Notes under the pieces: generated by a model
Told to the model about the DNA's origin: nothing
The model's input: the letters and a program-made list of their open reading frames with translations, nothing else
Database searches by the model: none
Translations under genes and position numbers: made by a program
NCBI GenBank assembly: GCA_027919835.1
Contig: JANVFP010000020.1
Location: forward strand, 248,001 to 312,000
From: Lentinula raphanica
Lineage: Eukaryota; Basidiomycota; Agaricomycetes; Agaricales; Omphalotaceae
Direction: 5' to 3'
Length of the DNA stretch: 64,000 nt
Part shown: positions 33,611 to 44,866 of the stretch, in pieces
Numbering within the stretch: position 1 is the first letter of the stretch
Layout: the number at the start of each line of letters is the position of its first letter

Positions 33611-36282
33611 AAGCATTTCTTGTGAAAGATGTTGGTGAAACGAGGCGGAGAAGTACGTGAAAGGTTGGTTTTTCCTGTTTCTTACACCCCCCTCCCCGAG
33701 TCGCTTCCTCGTTCTCCGGTTTCCCAGTTCCGTTCTCTTTCGTCCTCTTTTTCCACTCACTTCATGATAGTGTTCTTGCTGCCGGGTTCCACTCTCTCAT
33801 ATCTTCATACTCCGATCCCTCCGTACAAGCCCTTCCCTCTCTAGTAAACCCTGTCGGGCTTTCCGTCTTTTGCTTCCATCCTTTCTGTCAATCACGGTCG
33901 ACTGCTTATGATGTGCTATGGTGTGGAGGAAGTGTTTCGGGGGTAGGGAAAGTGGGCTCTTGCTCGTGAGAAGACACGCGGGGGCGATGCCCGTTAGATA
34001 GCTGTGGATATGTGTGTTGTGCGTTAAAAGGGTGGAGGTGTGAGCCGCAGCGATAACGCGTAACGTGTAACGATTCAAATTTGGAGGACGATGAAACCAG
34101 CCCAGACGCATCTCCTCCTCCATTCTTCCCCGTCCATTCCCCTGACTACTCCAACCCTCCTTCTCTCGTCCTCATTTCCATTTCCATCCCCGTCACATTC
34201 CCTCCGCAGATTTCTCAATCCACCGCGGCGTTTGTGTCTCTGTAGTCGCCAGAGTGTCACCGCCGTTGAAACAAAGTTGTGAAGCGGAAAGCTAGGGTGT
34301 GTTTTTGTGTGGGCGTAGGCCTGAAATTCCAAAGCCTTGCGGGTTTGGTGGAAGAAAGAGAGAAATGCTCGGGAGAGGGTGAAGGATGATCGATGATCGA
34401 TGAAGGGACGGGTTAGAGGCTGTTAGAGGAGGTGAACGAACACAATTTGAGGAGATGATGATATGAGCCTCGCTAGAGCTTGCCGTCCTCTCCCGTTCTT
34501 TCGTTTTCGTTCCGATGTTGATGGTCAACAGTGTGGTAAGGAAGAATTTTGCATGGTTCAGTATGGGGAGGACTTGGGGGGACGTGGAAGGCACAGATTT
34601 GAGCTCCAGGAAGCGTGGTGGATTGTGTGTGCGTGTGTCTAGAGGTGGGGGCATTGGCCTAGGCCTGATATAACCTCAAAAGCCCCACAGAAGAAACGAG
34701 TTCATGAAAGAAGGAGGGAAGGCTATGTCGTCGGCGCATCATCGGCCCATAGCTGAAGAAAATGCATGAACCCAGTGGGGCGTCTCATGTGAGGAGAAAC
34801 ATCTCGATTCATTCGACAAACGCGTGTTGAAGTGAGGGAAGATACATCCGTACATTGATGTGGTCGATGTGATTGAGACGGATTCACGACAACGACAGCG
34901 ACAATTGTTATTGATAAAGAATTGGAGCTTGTGCTGTGGGGAACAGATTTGGAGAACGACTGTATTGGGTAACAGTGTAGGCTAAGTACTTGAGAAAAGA
35001 GAGCCTGTTCAGAACGTTCAAGCTCAAGCTCAAGCTTTGAATCAAGCGTAAGTGTCAAATGTTCTTGTTCATAAGTTTACTGGTATGTACTCACCTGTAG
35101 TATGTACTCATCCACTTAGTGATAACATTATGTAGTAGTCTTCAATGTCCAACGTTCAATGCTCTCATCGTCATCGTTCGAGTGTTCTTGTCCTCGATTC
35201 TCGGAAACACTACTTGAAACCCTGGAATCCAAATTCAGATGCGAGCCTGAGCCATTCCACTTGAGTTGCCAGTGTGTAACCTCGAGATTCCGAATCCCTA
35301 GACGGTCAAGATATCATGCAATAGCGTCGGTGTCGTGGTCGAACGAACGAGAGATGATGAGGAATCGAAAGAAGTAGATTGCGACGGACTGACTGACTTT
35401 GGCTTTTGAGTTATGGTTAATCAGGTCGAGCCATCGTGAACAGTGAGGGAGAGATTCAAGCTCAATATTGCATTATTTGAGAGGAGTAGCAAGAGAGAGC
35501 AAGAGGTGGTGATGCCGAGGAAGAGATATCGTGGGAATGTTGCAACGTTGATCCCGAATCACGACAAGCGCTCAAATTCAAATCCAGACCTCTTCTCTCT
35601 CCAATAACTCACGTACCCAACACCCACCTTCTTTTTAATCAACCATCGAGGAGGACTCGTCCATATCTTACTCACCTCCTCCTCCAAGTTGTATCTGCTC
35701 ATCTCAATCCGTCCAATTCACCTTTCAATGTCAACACTCACCCACAATTACGAACCGTCGAACCTCACGTCGTTCAATCATCAATGTGCTAGAGTGGGGT
35801 AGGCAATATTAGATAGATAACCGTATAACGACGCTGATTGGATTCGGCTGTGACAGACAGACGTACGCGACAGAATCAGCGAGATGATGGTGACGGATAA
35901 TTTCAGAGGCTGAGAATTTACAAAGCGAGCACGAAGAAACTTAGGAACTGAGAAGGTCAGTTTCAGGATATCTATTCATGAGAGAGGTACGTGCTGCTTC
36001 TATGAATCTTTGAATGAAAAAACTAACATGAGAGATCAGGTATATGACCCATATCTCGGTTGTTCTCCCTGCCTTCAGACGCGAAACGAAACCAAAATTG
36101 CGCATCCTCATTGCCTCATTGTTCAAATTCAACTGACTCTGTGAAGCGGGCTTGTTTTTCTCGTATTGCCTGGTATCTTACATCGTCCATCACGATTCCT
36201 TCAAAACAATTCATCAGAAGCAACCTTCATATACGTACTACGAGACACCGACCGCCTAGTACCATCTCATCGACATCTTTAA
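33611..36282. other. 2.7-kb region without recognised genes
   Basis: I find no convincing coding sequence on either strand. The strand is pyrimidine- or purine-skewed in patches. A 14-base match GAGGCGGAGAAGTA with similar flanks at about 33638-33660 resembles the eIF3a exon end at about 37900. The region joins two 5'-truncated genes. Confidence 0.5.
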
Positions 36283-38954
36283 CCTATCCATCATCGACGA
36301 ACTGCTCCCGCGCAAGATCTACGGATCCAGAGGAGCTCAGATCATAGATCTTCCACCTCCACCTCCACTGGTTCAGTTGGACCACCCCCAGCACCAACCC
36401 GGACCTCCCTCCTCTCCTCCCTTCTTTCTTCGCATATCCTGCCCCTGACACCAAAACCAGTCCAGGACCTGTACCGCGCCTTACAGGTCGAGTTTGATCC
36501 GCTGGGGCTAGCAGAGAATGTTGGGCCGTTGTTGAGGGAGCTTGCGAGTGACTTTGAGCAAGAGCAAGAGCAAGTCCAAGTCGAGGAAGGGCAAGGTCAA
36601 CATTTGGACGGGGATCGTAACGAGAAAAATGCTATTCAAGAGAAGGCGAAAGCCCAAGCCCAAGCCCAAGGAAAATGGACGAATAAAGAGATTTATGGGC
36701 AGTACATACCCTTGTTGCACGATGCTGTGCTCAACAGGCTCCTCCGAGGACTCGAGGAGGTGTATAGCGGGGTGAGGATCGAGGATGTGGTGCGCATGGT
36801 GAGGCCGTTGGAACACGGGTTCGGTGGTGGAGGTGCGAAAGGGGGTCAAGGTAAGTTTTGTTGCATTTTGGGTTTATGGACTTTCGACTTTGTCGAGTCG
36901 GTTGACCTTATCGATCATTCATCTTCATCCACTTCATCCATATCTTCCGTTTTTTCCTCTTTCTGTCTTTTCTGTCTCCTTTCTTCCCTTTCGAACAATC
37001 ACACTAATTCCCTATTGTCTCATACACCCACAGTACAAAAATCCCTCGAATCCTACATCGACTCTCACATTGTTTCCCTCGCCAAGAAGGGCGAGATGGA
37101 GATCAGAATCGATCATTGGGAACACGCGATTTTGTTTGTCGATGGGGGCTGGTGTTGGGCGATGCGTCTGCGGCTGCGTTGGGGGTTGGGGTTGGGGATG
37201 TCGCTTCGACTTCTTCTTTTGCTTCGACTTCGTCGTCCTTGTCCTACCCTTTCCCGGGTTTGTCCTTCCTTGGTTCGCCCTCTTTTCCTCCTTCTGATTC
37301 ATTCCCGTATGAAGGGTACACAGGTAAAGCGGACGCGGACGCGAACGCAAAACCCAAAAACGATCCAACCGAGCCCGACGACGTTGATGAGAACGAGGTT
37401 GAGCGCCGTGGCTGGGTGTTTGGACGGCGCGTTGAGGGTGTTGGGTGCTTCATCTGCTCTCACTCAAGCTGTCCACGGTGAAGAAGACGATGAAGCAGAG
37501 GGTATCAAGGGTTCGGACGCCCAAAGCGAGTTGTTCCCATCGGTGGAAACCCTCCTTGCCTACCGCAAATTCCTGCTCTTACACCAGTCGCTCACCTTCC
37601 GCCGGTGCCAGCTGAACCAGGAGAGCCCAGGCGCAGAGTGTGAGTGTTGCTGCTGAGAATGCTCGCAGGGGTGAGTTGGGCTTTGTTTTGTTGGCTTTGT
37701 GTAACTTTTACTGATTATGATTGTTCTTTATCTCTTCTTCTCTCTTCATCATCTCCTCATCAACGCACAAACACTTCACACAAACCCAACAAATCACACA
37801 AATAAACAGCGAAAGAACAAGCCCGGCTGCTCTCGCTCGTCGAAGCCCGGGAACGCGAAGCGGCGCGACGAAAAGCGGAGCTGGAGCAGATACGGAGGAA
37901 CGAGGCGGAGAAGTATGCCAAAGGTGTGTTTTTTTTTGGTTTGGTTCCTATATCCTATATCCTATCCTCGTACTTTCTCTCGTACTCTCTTCTCTCTTAC
38001 ACGCTTGTTCTTCCTCTTTTCCCCCTCTTTCTTCCTCTGTTCCTCTCCTCTTCGCTCCGCTCCGTCTCCTTCCCTCAGAGACTGGAAGAGTTCATGACGA
38101 GAAAGAGGGAAAGAGAAGAAAAAGAAGCCAAGGAAAAAGAGCTCCGGGAGCGACTCGAGCGTGAGCGCGCTGAACAAGCCCGTGTCGAGCGCGAAGCCGC
38201 CGAACAAGCCGAACGCGCAGCACGGGAGGAAGCGGAGGCGGCGGAACGCGAACAACGACAACGCGAGCAGAAGGAGAAGGAGGAGAAGGACAAAGCGAAG
38301 CGGGAGAAGGAGGAAAAGAGGAAGGAGAGAGAGAGGGAGCGGGAGAAGGTGATGGAGCAGGCGAGGATGAGGGAGATGAGGGAGGAGGAGGCGGAGAGGA
38401 GGAGGGTGGAGAGGAAGGAGAAAGAACGGTTGGAGAGGTTGGAACAGAGTCAGAGTCAGACTCAGACTCAGAGGAAGGAAACGGGTACGGCTGCAGCTGC
38501 GCCGTTGGCAGGAGGAGCGTGGAGACGCAGCACGACGACGACCACTACCACCTCTTCGTCCAACACACCTCTGTCCTCCGTCCCAGGAACCCCCACCCGT
38601 CAACGCACCGAGGGACCCACCAGATCCGAAAGCCCCGCTCCGGCTTCCCAAGGCAAATACGTCCCCGGCGCACTCGGCGCGTCTAGGGGAGGATGGAGAG
38701 CAAGGGAGGAGGCCAAGGCGAACGCTGCTGCCTCTGGTGTGTCTGTCAGCAGGGAAGGAGGAGGAGGTCCAGGCTCGAATGTACCCAGCCGGACGGCGTC
38801 TCCTGCTCCCGCTCCTCCTAGAGGAGATGACGATGATGGGTTCACGGTTGTCGGTGGGGATAAGAAAGGTAGTAGTACTGGAGGTGCCGCCGGTGGAGGA
38901 GGAGTGTGGAAGGCGAGGAGGGGCGGTGGAATGGGAGGGAGAAGTGGGAGGTAA
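36283..38954 (+). pseudogene. eIF3a-like C-terminal part, 5'-truncated
   Basis: Family matches appear in order: PTRTSLLSSLLSS...VQDLYRALQVEFDPLGL (36397-36530), IYGQYIPLLHDAVLNRLLRG and VYSGVRIEDVVRMVRPLE (36690-36816), after an intron SYIDSHIVSLAKKGEMEIRI with DHWEHAILFVD (about 37035-37143). Then AKEQARLLSLVEAREREAAR (about 37810) and, after another intron, a long charged coiled coil of Glu/Arg/Lys (about 38080-38455), and a Gly/Arg-rich end GGGVWKARRGG. This is the middle and C-terminus of eIF3a, the scaffold of translation initiation factor 3. The N-terminal PCI-containing half is missing upstream, where stops occur at 36280. The frame also changes at a GGGGG run near 37145, and the segment 37150-37670 needs unclear splicing. 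It is probably a truncated duplicate; a functional copy must exist elsewhere because eIF3a is essential. Confidence 0.7.
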
Positions 38955-39783
38955 ACAGATCGTTGTTCTTGTGTGTGTGTGTGTCTCGAATTTTCTCTGC
39001 TTTTTGTTTTTTTGTTCCGATGTTTGACGAACGAAATGTACCCTCAAAAATCACAATTTACACCCGAACCCCCCCAAAAAATGTTTCTTCTTTCTTTTCA
39101 TTTCCGTTCTCTCTCGATATCCAATTCCTCGAGTTTTCCTTTCTCAATTGCTGACAGTGATACCGAGTACTGAATACCGAATCCTCTCTATTGCTCTGCC
39201 GTTTTCTCTTCTCTTTCGTACTTTTTTCAACTCTTTCTACATCCTCGTTGACTCATACACAACCTAAACCTCTTCTTCCTTCTCCTTCGTTTAACTTTTT
39301 CTTGCCCGTCTTCGCTGTCCCTTGTGCTCTTTCTTGTGCTCGTTCTCGTAGCGTACTCTTTCAAGCGTGATAGCTCTGTAGCTCCATTGATATGCATCAC
39401 TCGCATTCGTCGCTCATACGACCCATCTAGATTCCACAACCTGTGTGGTGTCACCCATTACTACTGCTGCTACTACCTCGATATGTTACTACTGCTACTT
39501 TGACACAATCTCTATATATCTATGCCCAGAAATTCAAGCTTTCCTTTGTCTCTCTCCTCTCTTCTGTCTCAATGGGCTCTATCAATCTCCTCCACTGATA
39601 ATCATGAGTTTTAAGCCCAAGTTTCAGTGCTTTAGACCTGGCCATTCATCCATCCATGGGTCATTCATCCTCATTCATACTGTGTACAAAATGTTTTGAA
39701 AGCATTTATTAAAACTGTCTTTTTCAGTAAGTGCCATTTGGTGCCATTTGATTGGACCTTGGTGGTAGGTACTAGACAAAACA
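38955..39783. other. Intergenic, no recognised gene
   Basis: This is T- and C-rich DNA downstream of the eIF3a fragment. It includes a GT microsatellite at about 38970 and a stretch at 39540-39660 weakly similar to 26090-26250. Confidence 0.4.
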
Positions 39784-40015
39784 TGGCTTCTCACCCTCCC
39801 ACTCTCCCTAACTCTGACTCCTCTGACTCTCCTGACTCTCTCACTCTCCCACTCTCCCTAACTCTGACTCTTCTCACTCACCCTCTCACCCTAACTCTGA
39901 CTCCTTAACTCTAACTCTTCTCACTCACCCACCCTCCATAATTCTGACTCCCTAACTCTAACTCTTACTCTCTCCCTGACTCTAACTCTCTCCCACTCCT
40001 TCTAACTCTGCTTCT
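39784..40015 (+). repeat. CT-rich degenerate array (CTAACTCTGACTC-like)
   Basis: Variants of CTCTCCCTAACTCTGACTC repeat irregularly over about 230 bp. The array ends where the duplicated NACHT 5' flank begins, and a few units of it (CTCTCTCCCACTCCTTCTAA) remain at the same place in the copy at 18500. Confidence 0.7.
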
Positions 40016-40664
40016 CCGGTTACACATATCTGATGACAAGGATGAGGATAGTTGATGGCATATATGACCTACGTGTAGACCTACTACTACTGATACTCAT
40101 TGTATCCCCCTCCGCTTTCATCCCCCCTGCAGTCTACCTTCCTCTTTGCAGGTTGAGATCGCTGCAGACGGGGCTGTTAGTGCCTGCTGTTCCTATTTGA
40201 GACCCCACCAGTGTGGTGGAGCTGTGTATAATTTAATTCAATTCAATTCATGGACAGGTTGCCCTTGACAATCTTAGACCATGATTTTGGAAGCCTGATC
40301 ATCTGATAATCGATAAGAGCTCATAGCAGCTGTCAGGGTTGAGGGCACAATGGAATATGTATCTAGATATGAATTATACTAGTGTCACAAGGTATATCAG
40401 GGTATATTCCATTGAATGGGCACAGCATTGAGTTGGGAAACTCATATATAAGGACTGCTGCTTTAACGTAGTCCAGCTTTTGCCCCTCACTACATTGTCT
40501 TACAAGGCATTACCAAACAAAGGTAAATGAATATTTATTATGTGATGTTGATATTTATTATTGAATATTTGCACTGACAGTGACAGCTACATAGTACATA
40601 AGGTGAGATTTCTATGTGAACTACTGTTTGGAGGGATACTTAATCTATTTGTAAGATTATCAAC
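39985..40664 (+). repeat. Duplicated 5' flank of NACHT gene 2
   Basis: It is nearly identical to 18500-19176, including the TATA-like TCATATATAAGGACTGC. It leads directly into the ATG of the gene half at 40665. Confidence 0.8.
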
Positions 40665-41710
40665 ATGTTCAGTGGTGCACATGATTTCAACATCAGTGAA
40701 GCAACATTCAATGCATCAGGAAGAGATATCAACACCTTGAATTACTATTGTAAGTAGAATATGAGATGGTAGACCTGGTACTATTTGATAATAATGATTG
40801 GAATATTTAGATCTCTCAAGTGATGAAGAGAGCAAATTAAAAGAGTGGCTTGCAGCTCCAGATTATTCTATCCATTTTGCTACAGCATTTAATAAAAGAG
40901 TTGATGGAACAGGCCATTGGATCTTTGAAGATCCAACTTACTTGGAGTGGAAGGAAAATGCTGGCATTCTGTGGATTCAAGGCAAAGGTAATACATATAA
41001 TCATTGTCATTATTTGTGATCAAGTTATTCATTATTGCATGGCAGCTGGATCAGGCAAAACTGTCTTGATGTAAGTGCACCAGTTCTTCAGCTGCTTTAA
41101 AAAATCACTGATAGGTTAAAAATTTTAGTACAGGTATAATTAATCAACTGAGAGAAATGGAATCCTCAAGCTTGATTATTTGTCACTACTTTGATACTCG
41201 TGACAATACTGGAGCCAATACAAGTTACCAAGGATTCTTATTATCACTCCTTTCGCAAATGGGAGCTCAAGATCACAGGATACACCCTGCATTGAAGGAA
41301 CTGCATGAATCATCAAAGCATGGGCTTTCTTATTTCAAGCCTACCAATTCTGAAGTAGCTGATACACTGGAAACTATTACACAAGATCTGATCAAGCAGC
41401 ATCAAATTTACATCATAATTGATGCTCTAGATGAATGTGTTCATAAAGATGTATCCTCAGTCTTGGATTTTCTTACTCAATTGAGTCAAGTGTTTTCTAT
41501 TAGAATCATGATTTCAAGCCGTTATCAGCATGATTTTGAAGGACAGAATTGCTCAACAGTTTCTATGAGTAGCAATAACCAAGTTGATGGAGATATTGCA
41601 ACTTATGTGGAAAACCAATTGCATTTTGTATTCAAGAGTACAAATCTCACAACTTTGAAAGATGAAGTAAAGATAATATTGACTCAAAAAGCAGATGGAA
41701 GGTAAGTTTT

Positions 41711-41741
<31 letters not shown>

Positions 41742-42079
41742 TGATTAAAGCTGAAGAGTAAAACAGATTTCGCTACATTGATTGTCAACTACAGACATTG
41801 AGAAAATGTGTTACTCCAGCAATGGTCAAAAGGAAACTGGCCTTATTACCTTTAGATTTGCAGGAAACATATTCTGAAGCTATCAAGAAGAGTAAAAAGA
41901 GTGAATATGCACAAGAAATACACCATCTTCTTTTATGGCTTTTACATTCTTTTGAGCCTCTATGTCTGAACCAAGTTGCAGTTATTTATTCAATTGATCT
42001 AAAATCATTAGAAGTTGATTGTGATGCACAAATGTTGAGTGGGTTGGAAACAATTGTTGATCCTACATTGGTTACTATT
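40665..42079 (+). pseudogene. NACHT gene 2, 5' half, cut by a KDZ element
   Basis: ATG at 40665 starts the FSGAHDFNISEATFNASG exon. LSSDEESKLKEWLAAPD follows, then the P-loop split by an intron (GK / AGSGKTVL), ICHYFDTRDNTGANTSYQG, Walker B IYIIIDALDEC, and DEVKIILTQKADG, which is in frame here unlike in gene 1. An intron at about 41703-41793 contains a TA microsatellite. The last exon reads to GLETIVDPTLVTI, where it stops at 42079 against the terminal repeat of a transposon. The missing continuation (NKDVVQLAHASVKEFLL...) is found on the minus strand from 52413. The two halves share the 8-bp TTACTATT. No ankyrin part is attached to this half. Confidence 0.85.
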
Positions 42080-42189
42080 CACTTCAGGCAACCCCCCAAA
42101 TATACCAAGTTAGGTAGGTAGACACCTGGCTTATTCCTTACCTAAGTAGGTTCAAATTCCCAGAAAATCCTGATCCCAGGAAATTCCTT
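42080..42189 (+). repeat. KDZ element terminal inverted repeat, arm A
   Basis: This starts CACTTCAGGCAACCCCCC and is identical over 110 bp to 52414-52523. The flank to the left is TTACTATT (42072-42079); the flank of the other arm is its reverse complement AATAGTAA (52406-52413). Confidence 0.9.
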
Positions 42190-43040
42190 TAGACCAGGAA
42201 ATTCCCACTCCACACTTATAAGGAAATTCCCAAGTAGCCCAACAAGTAGGGAATTCCTAGTACTAACTAGGTGTGAAATTCCTTACCTAAGTTGGCTAAA
42301 ATCTTCAGGCATTTCTGGGGTAGGAAATTCCCTATAAGCAGTCAAACAAGTAGGGAAATCCTGGTACCAAGTGAGGGGAATAATTCCTTACCTAAATAGG
42401 CTCAAACCTCAGATATTCTTGTGGTAGGAATTTCCATGGTAAGAATTTCTTATACTGGGAATTTCCCCTGATAGGAATTTCTTATACTAGATCCAGGATT
42501 TCCCTTAATAGGAATTTCTTATAATTAGGAATTTCCCTGATAGGAATTTCTTATACTAGGAATTTCCCCCAATAGGAATTACTTATACTAGGAATTTCCC
42601 CTAATAGGAATTACTTATAACTAGGAATTTCCCCTAATAGGAATTTCCCCTAATAGGAATTTCTTATACTAGGAATTTCCCTGCTAGGAAATTCCTCAGG
42701 TAGAAATTTGCTCAGCTAGGAATTTCTTACATTAGGAATTCCCTTACAGGAATTTCCCCTGATAGGAATTCCCTTACAGGAATTTCCCCTGATAGGAATT
42801 CCCTTACAGGAATTTCCCCTGATAGGAATTCCCTTACAGGAATTTCCCCTGATAGGAATTCCCTTACAGGAATTTCCCCTGATAGGAATTCCCTTACAGG
42901 AATTTCCCCTGATAGGAATTTCTTATACTAGGAAATTCCCTCACGTAAAAATTTGCTCAGGTAGGAATTTCTTACACTAGGAATTCCCTTACAGCTGTGA
43001 GGTAGGAATTTCCTTATGGCAGTAAAGTAGGAATTTTTTG
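42190..43040 (+). repeat. Subterminal repeats of KDZ element, arm A
   Basis: The motif GGAATTTCC or GGAATTCC occurs dozens of times. From about 42737 to 42910 a 30-bp unit (TTACAGGAATTTCCCCTGAT plus AGGAATTCCC) is repeated about six times in perfect tandem. Arm B has the same core motif in a different unit, as expected for transposase-binding subterminal regions. Confidence 0.85.
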
Positions 43041-43122
43041 AAGTATACTTATGCACCAATCTACGTTGAACACAGATATCTGAGCAGAAGTTTTTGCAAT
43101 TTCAACTAAAATCTACAACACC

Positions 43123-44866
43123 CTACATATTCCTTCTACTGGTGGCTATGGCTTTACGGAACTTCATCAATTTTCTTCTCTTCAATGAGGATTGAGTCTG
43201 AGATCTGTCATCTTTCAGACTTCTCTTCCTCTTTCCTAAATCTGCAAGGCGTGAAGGACCTGCAAGTGGCGGAGATGAAGAACCTGCCAGATGAGCAATA
43301 AAACCATCTCCAGCTTCATCCCTTCTTTTCTTTCCTCGCCTAATCCTAGCTTCATCTTCATCCTCGTCATCTTCATAGAGAGGAACCTTACCCCTTTTTT
43401 TACCTTGGTGCAAATCCTTTCTACTATCACCTACACTCTCAACCCAATCATCTACATCTGACACCTTCACTATAGTCTTCCCATTCACATCTATCACCAG
43501 AGGAACATTTCCTTGCTCCTCTGTTCGAAGTTCTACCTCATCTAATCAAGTGTGGATATTAGAATACCAAATATATTTCTTATACAAGTGCACCATACCT
43601 TCAGTCCAATATTCCAACTCATACATCACCGCTCGGATTTCCGGGGCATTGGGAGGGACTTGGTTCAAAAGCGCATCATACTCTCGCTGGAGGTGGGCCA
43701 TCCGCGGCTCGAAAGGCATCCAGATATGATGTGTGGGGAGAGACTTCAAGCTCTTTTTCTCGTTGCCTTCCTTTGTCTCCTCCCCAACCTTAGGAAACGC
43801 AGCCCCTACTGGCCAGTTCTTGATACGAATATGATGTTTCCAAGCTTTGGTGGAAAAGTTATTCAGAGAAATCTTCACTGGCTCTCCCAAGAGTTGTTCT
43901 GCCAACACATATGAGTATAGACATGAATCTGTACCGGTGAAACTCACTGATATCATATTTAAAAATTGCCCCCAAGACCCGTAGCTCCCGATCCTTCCTC
44001 TGTTCACTTCCCTTTCTAAGGGTCTCGGTCATCAGCTCTGATAGCTCCCTATTGGAACTACGTTCATCCATTTCCACCTGTCGGAACATCATTTCGAGAT
44101 CGTGAAGCTGAGTATCCATCTTCGATCCGAAACGCTGCTTCGCTGCTTTCCCTATCTCATCTCCTGCAAAGAAAGCACTCAAACTGCGGCCCATGCGGTC
44201 TCGCTCCGTGCTAATGACCCAACCAATCAAGTGAATCCCTGCCGTCTCATAAAGCCGCTCACCCTACCAAACCATCAATGAGACCGTAAAAATTGATTTT
44301 GGGATGCAACGTACCAAGACCAGAGCAGGCTGAATCATGCTTTTGATGTTAACAGTGATTTTGTCAGAATCCTTAGCACCCCTTATAAACTTATTGAGTT
44401 GGTTCTTGGCCCAGTCCATCTCCTTCTTCATAGCGCGCGCGTAATTTCTTTTATCCTTCATTTCCTCCTTTGAGAGCCGAGACCTGAGCGTTTTCCTGTA
44501 TTGTTTTCTAACAAACCTCGTAAAATCTTGCTTCGTTTCTAAAGTACTTTCAGACATGAACAATAGTTACAACCAATGAGAAATTTACGCTCGCGCCTTC
44601 GCTTCACCTTTCCATTCTCAGCATACCATGACTGAAAGGCATTGAATGGGTTCTCGCGACGGGGAGTTTTGACCTTTTGGTCGAGATACGCAAAGCAAGT
44701 ATGCACATTCTTCCCAGCTTCTGTAGCGATTCGTTTGACATTGGCAGAATACTGAGCTCGAGCCTCATCTAACAAAGCTCGGACTTCTTTCGATAAAGGT
44801 CCACCCTTGAGAGAGACATTTCGTGCTGAACCATCGTGATTGTCACCATCACCATCACTGTTGTTG
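43123..44866 (-). CDS. Accessory gene of the KDZ element, 5'-truncated
   Basis: Exons on the minus strand, from right to left: KEVRALLDEARAQYSANVKR with RRENPFNAFQSWYAENGK (44570-44866); TKQDFTRFVRKQYRKTLRSR and MKKEMDWAKNQLNKFIRG (44310-44545); RDRMGRSLSAFFAGDEIGKA with a helical stretch (about 43950-44225); EQLLGEPVKISLNNFSTKAW, HHIWMPFEPRMAHLQREYDA and VMYELEYWTEG (43590-43900); and a basic, acidic tail rich in KRK ending at 43123. I do not recognise the family. NPFNAF faintly recalls HMG-box starts, but I do not claim it. No start codon is found: the coding frame runs to the edge of the foldback element at 44867 and does not resume beyond it. The gene is transcribed toward terminal repeat A, opposite to how the KDZ gene relates to arm B. 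Confidence 0.6.

Noticed and set aside
33797..34654. Several minus-strand ORFs of 85-120 aa in the gap between Cch1 and eIF3a
   Set aside because: They are Pro/Ser/Arg/His-rich low-complexity translations of skewed DNA, without splice logic or homology that I can see.
37962..39047. A 361-aa minus-strand ORF rich in Leu, Ser and Arg
   Set aside because: It is the antisense shadow of the charged coiled coil of the eIF3a fragment.
42737..42910. CRISPR-like regularly spaced repeats
   Set aside because: The units are contiguous without unique spacers, in a eukaryotic transposon end; they are subterminal tandem repeats.
44570..44700. HMG-box domain in the KDZ accessory gene
   Set aside because: Only a NPFNAF-like start is seen; the rest of the HMG pattern is not visible.
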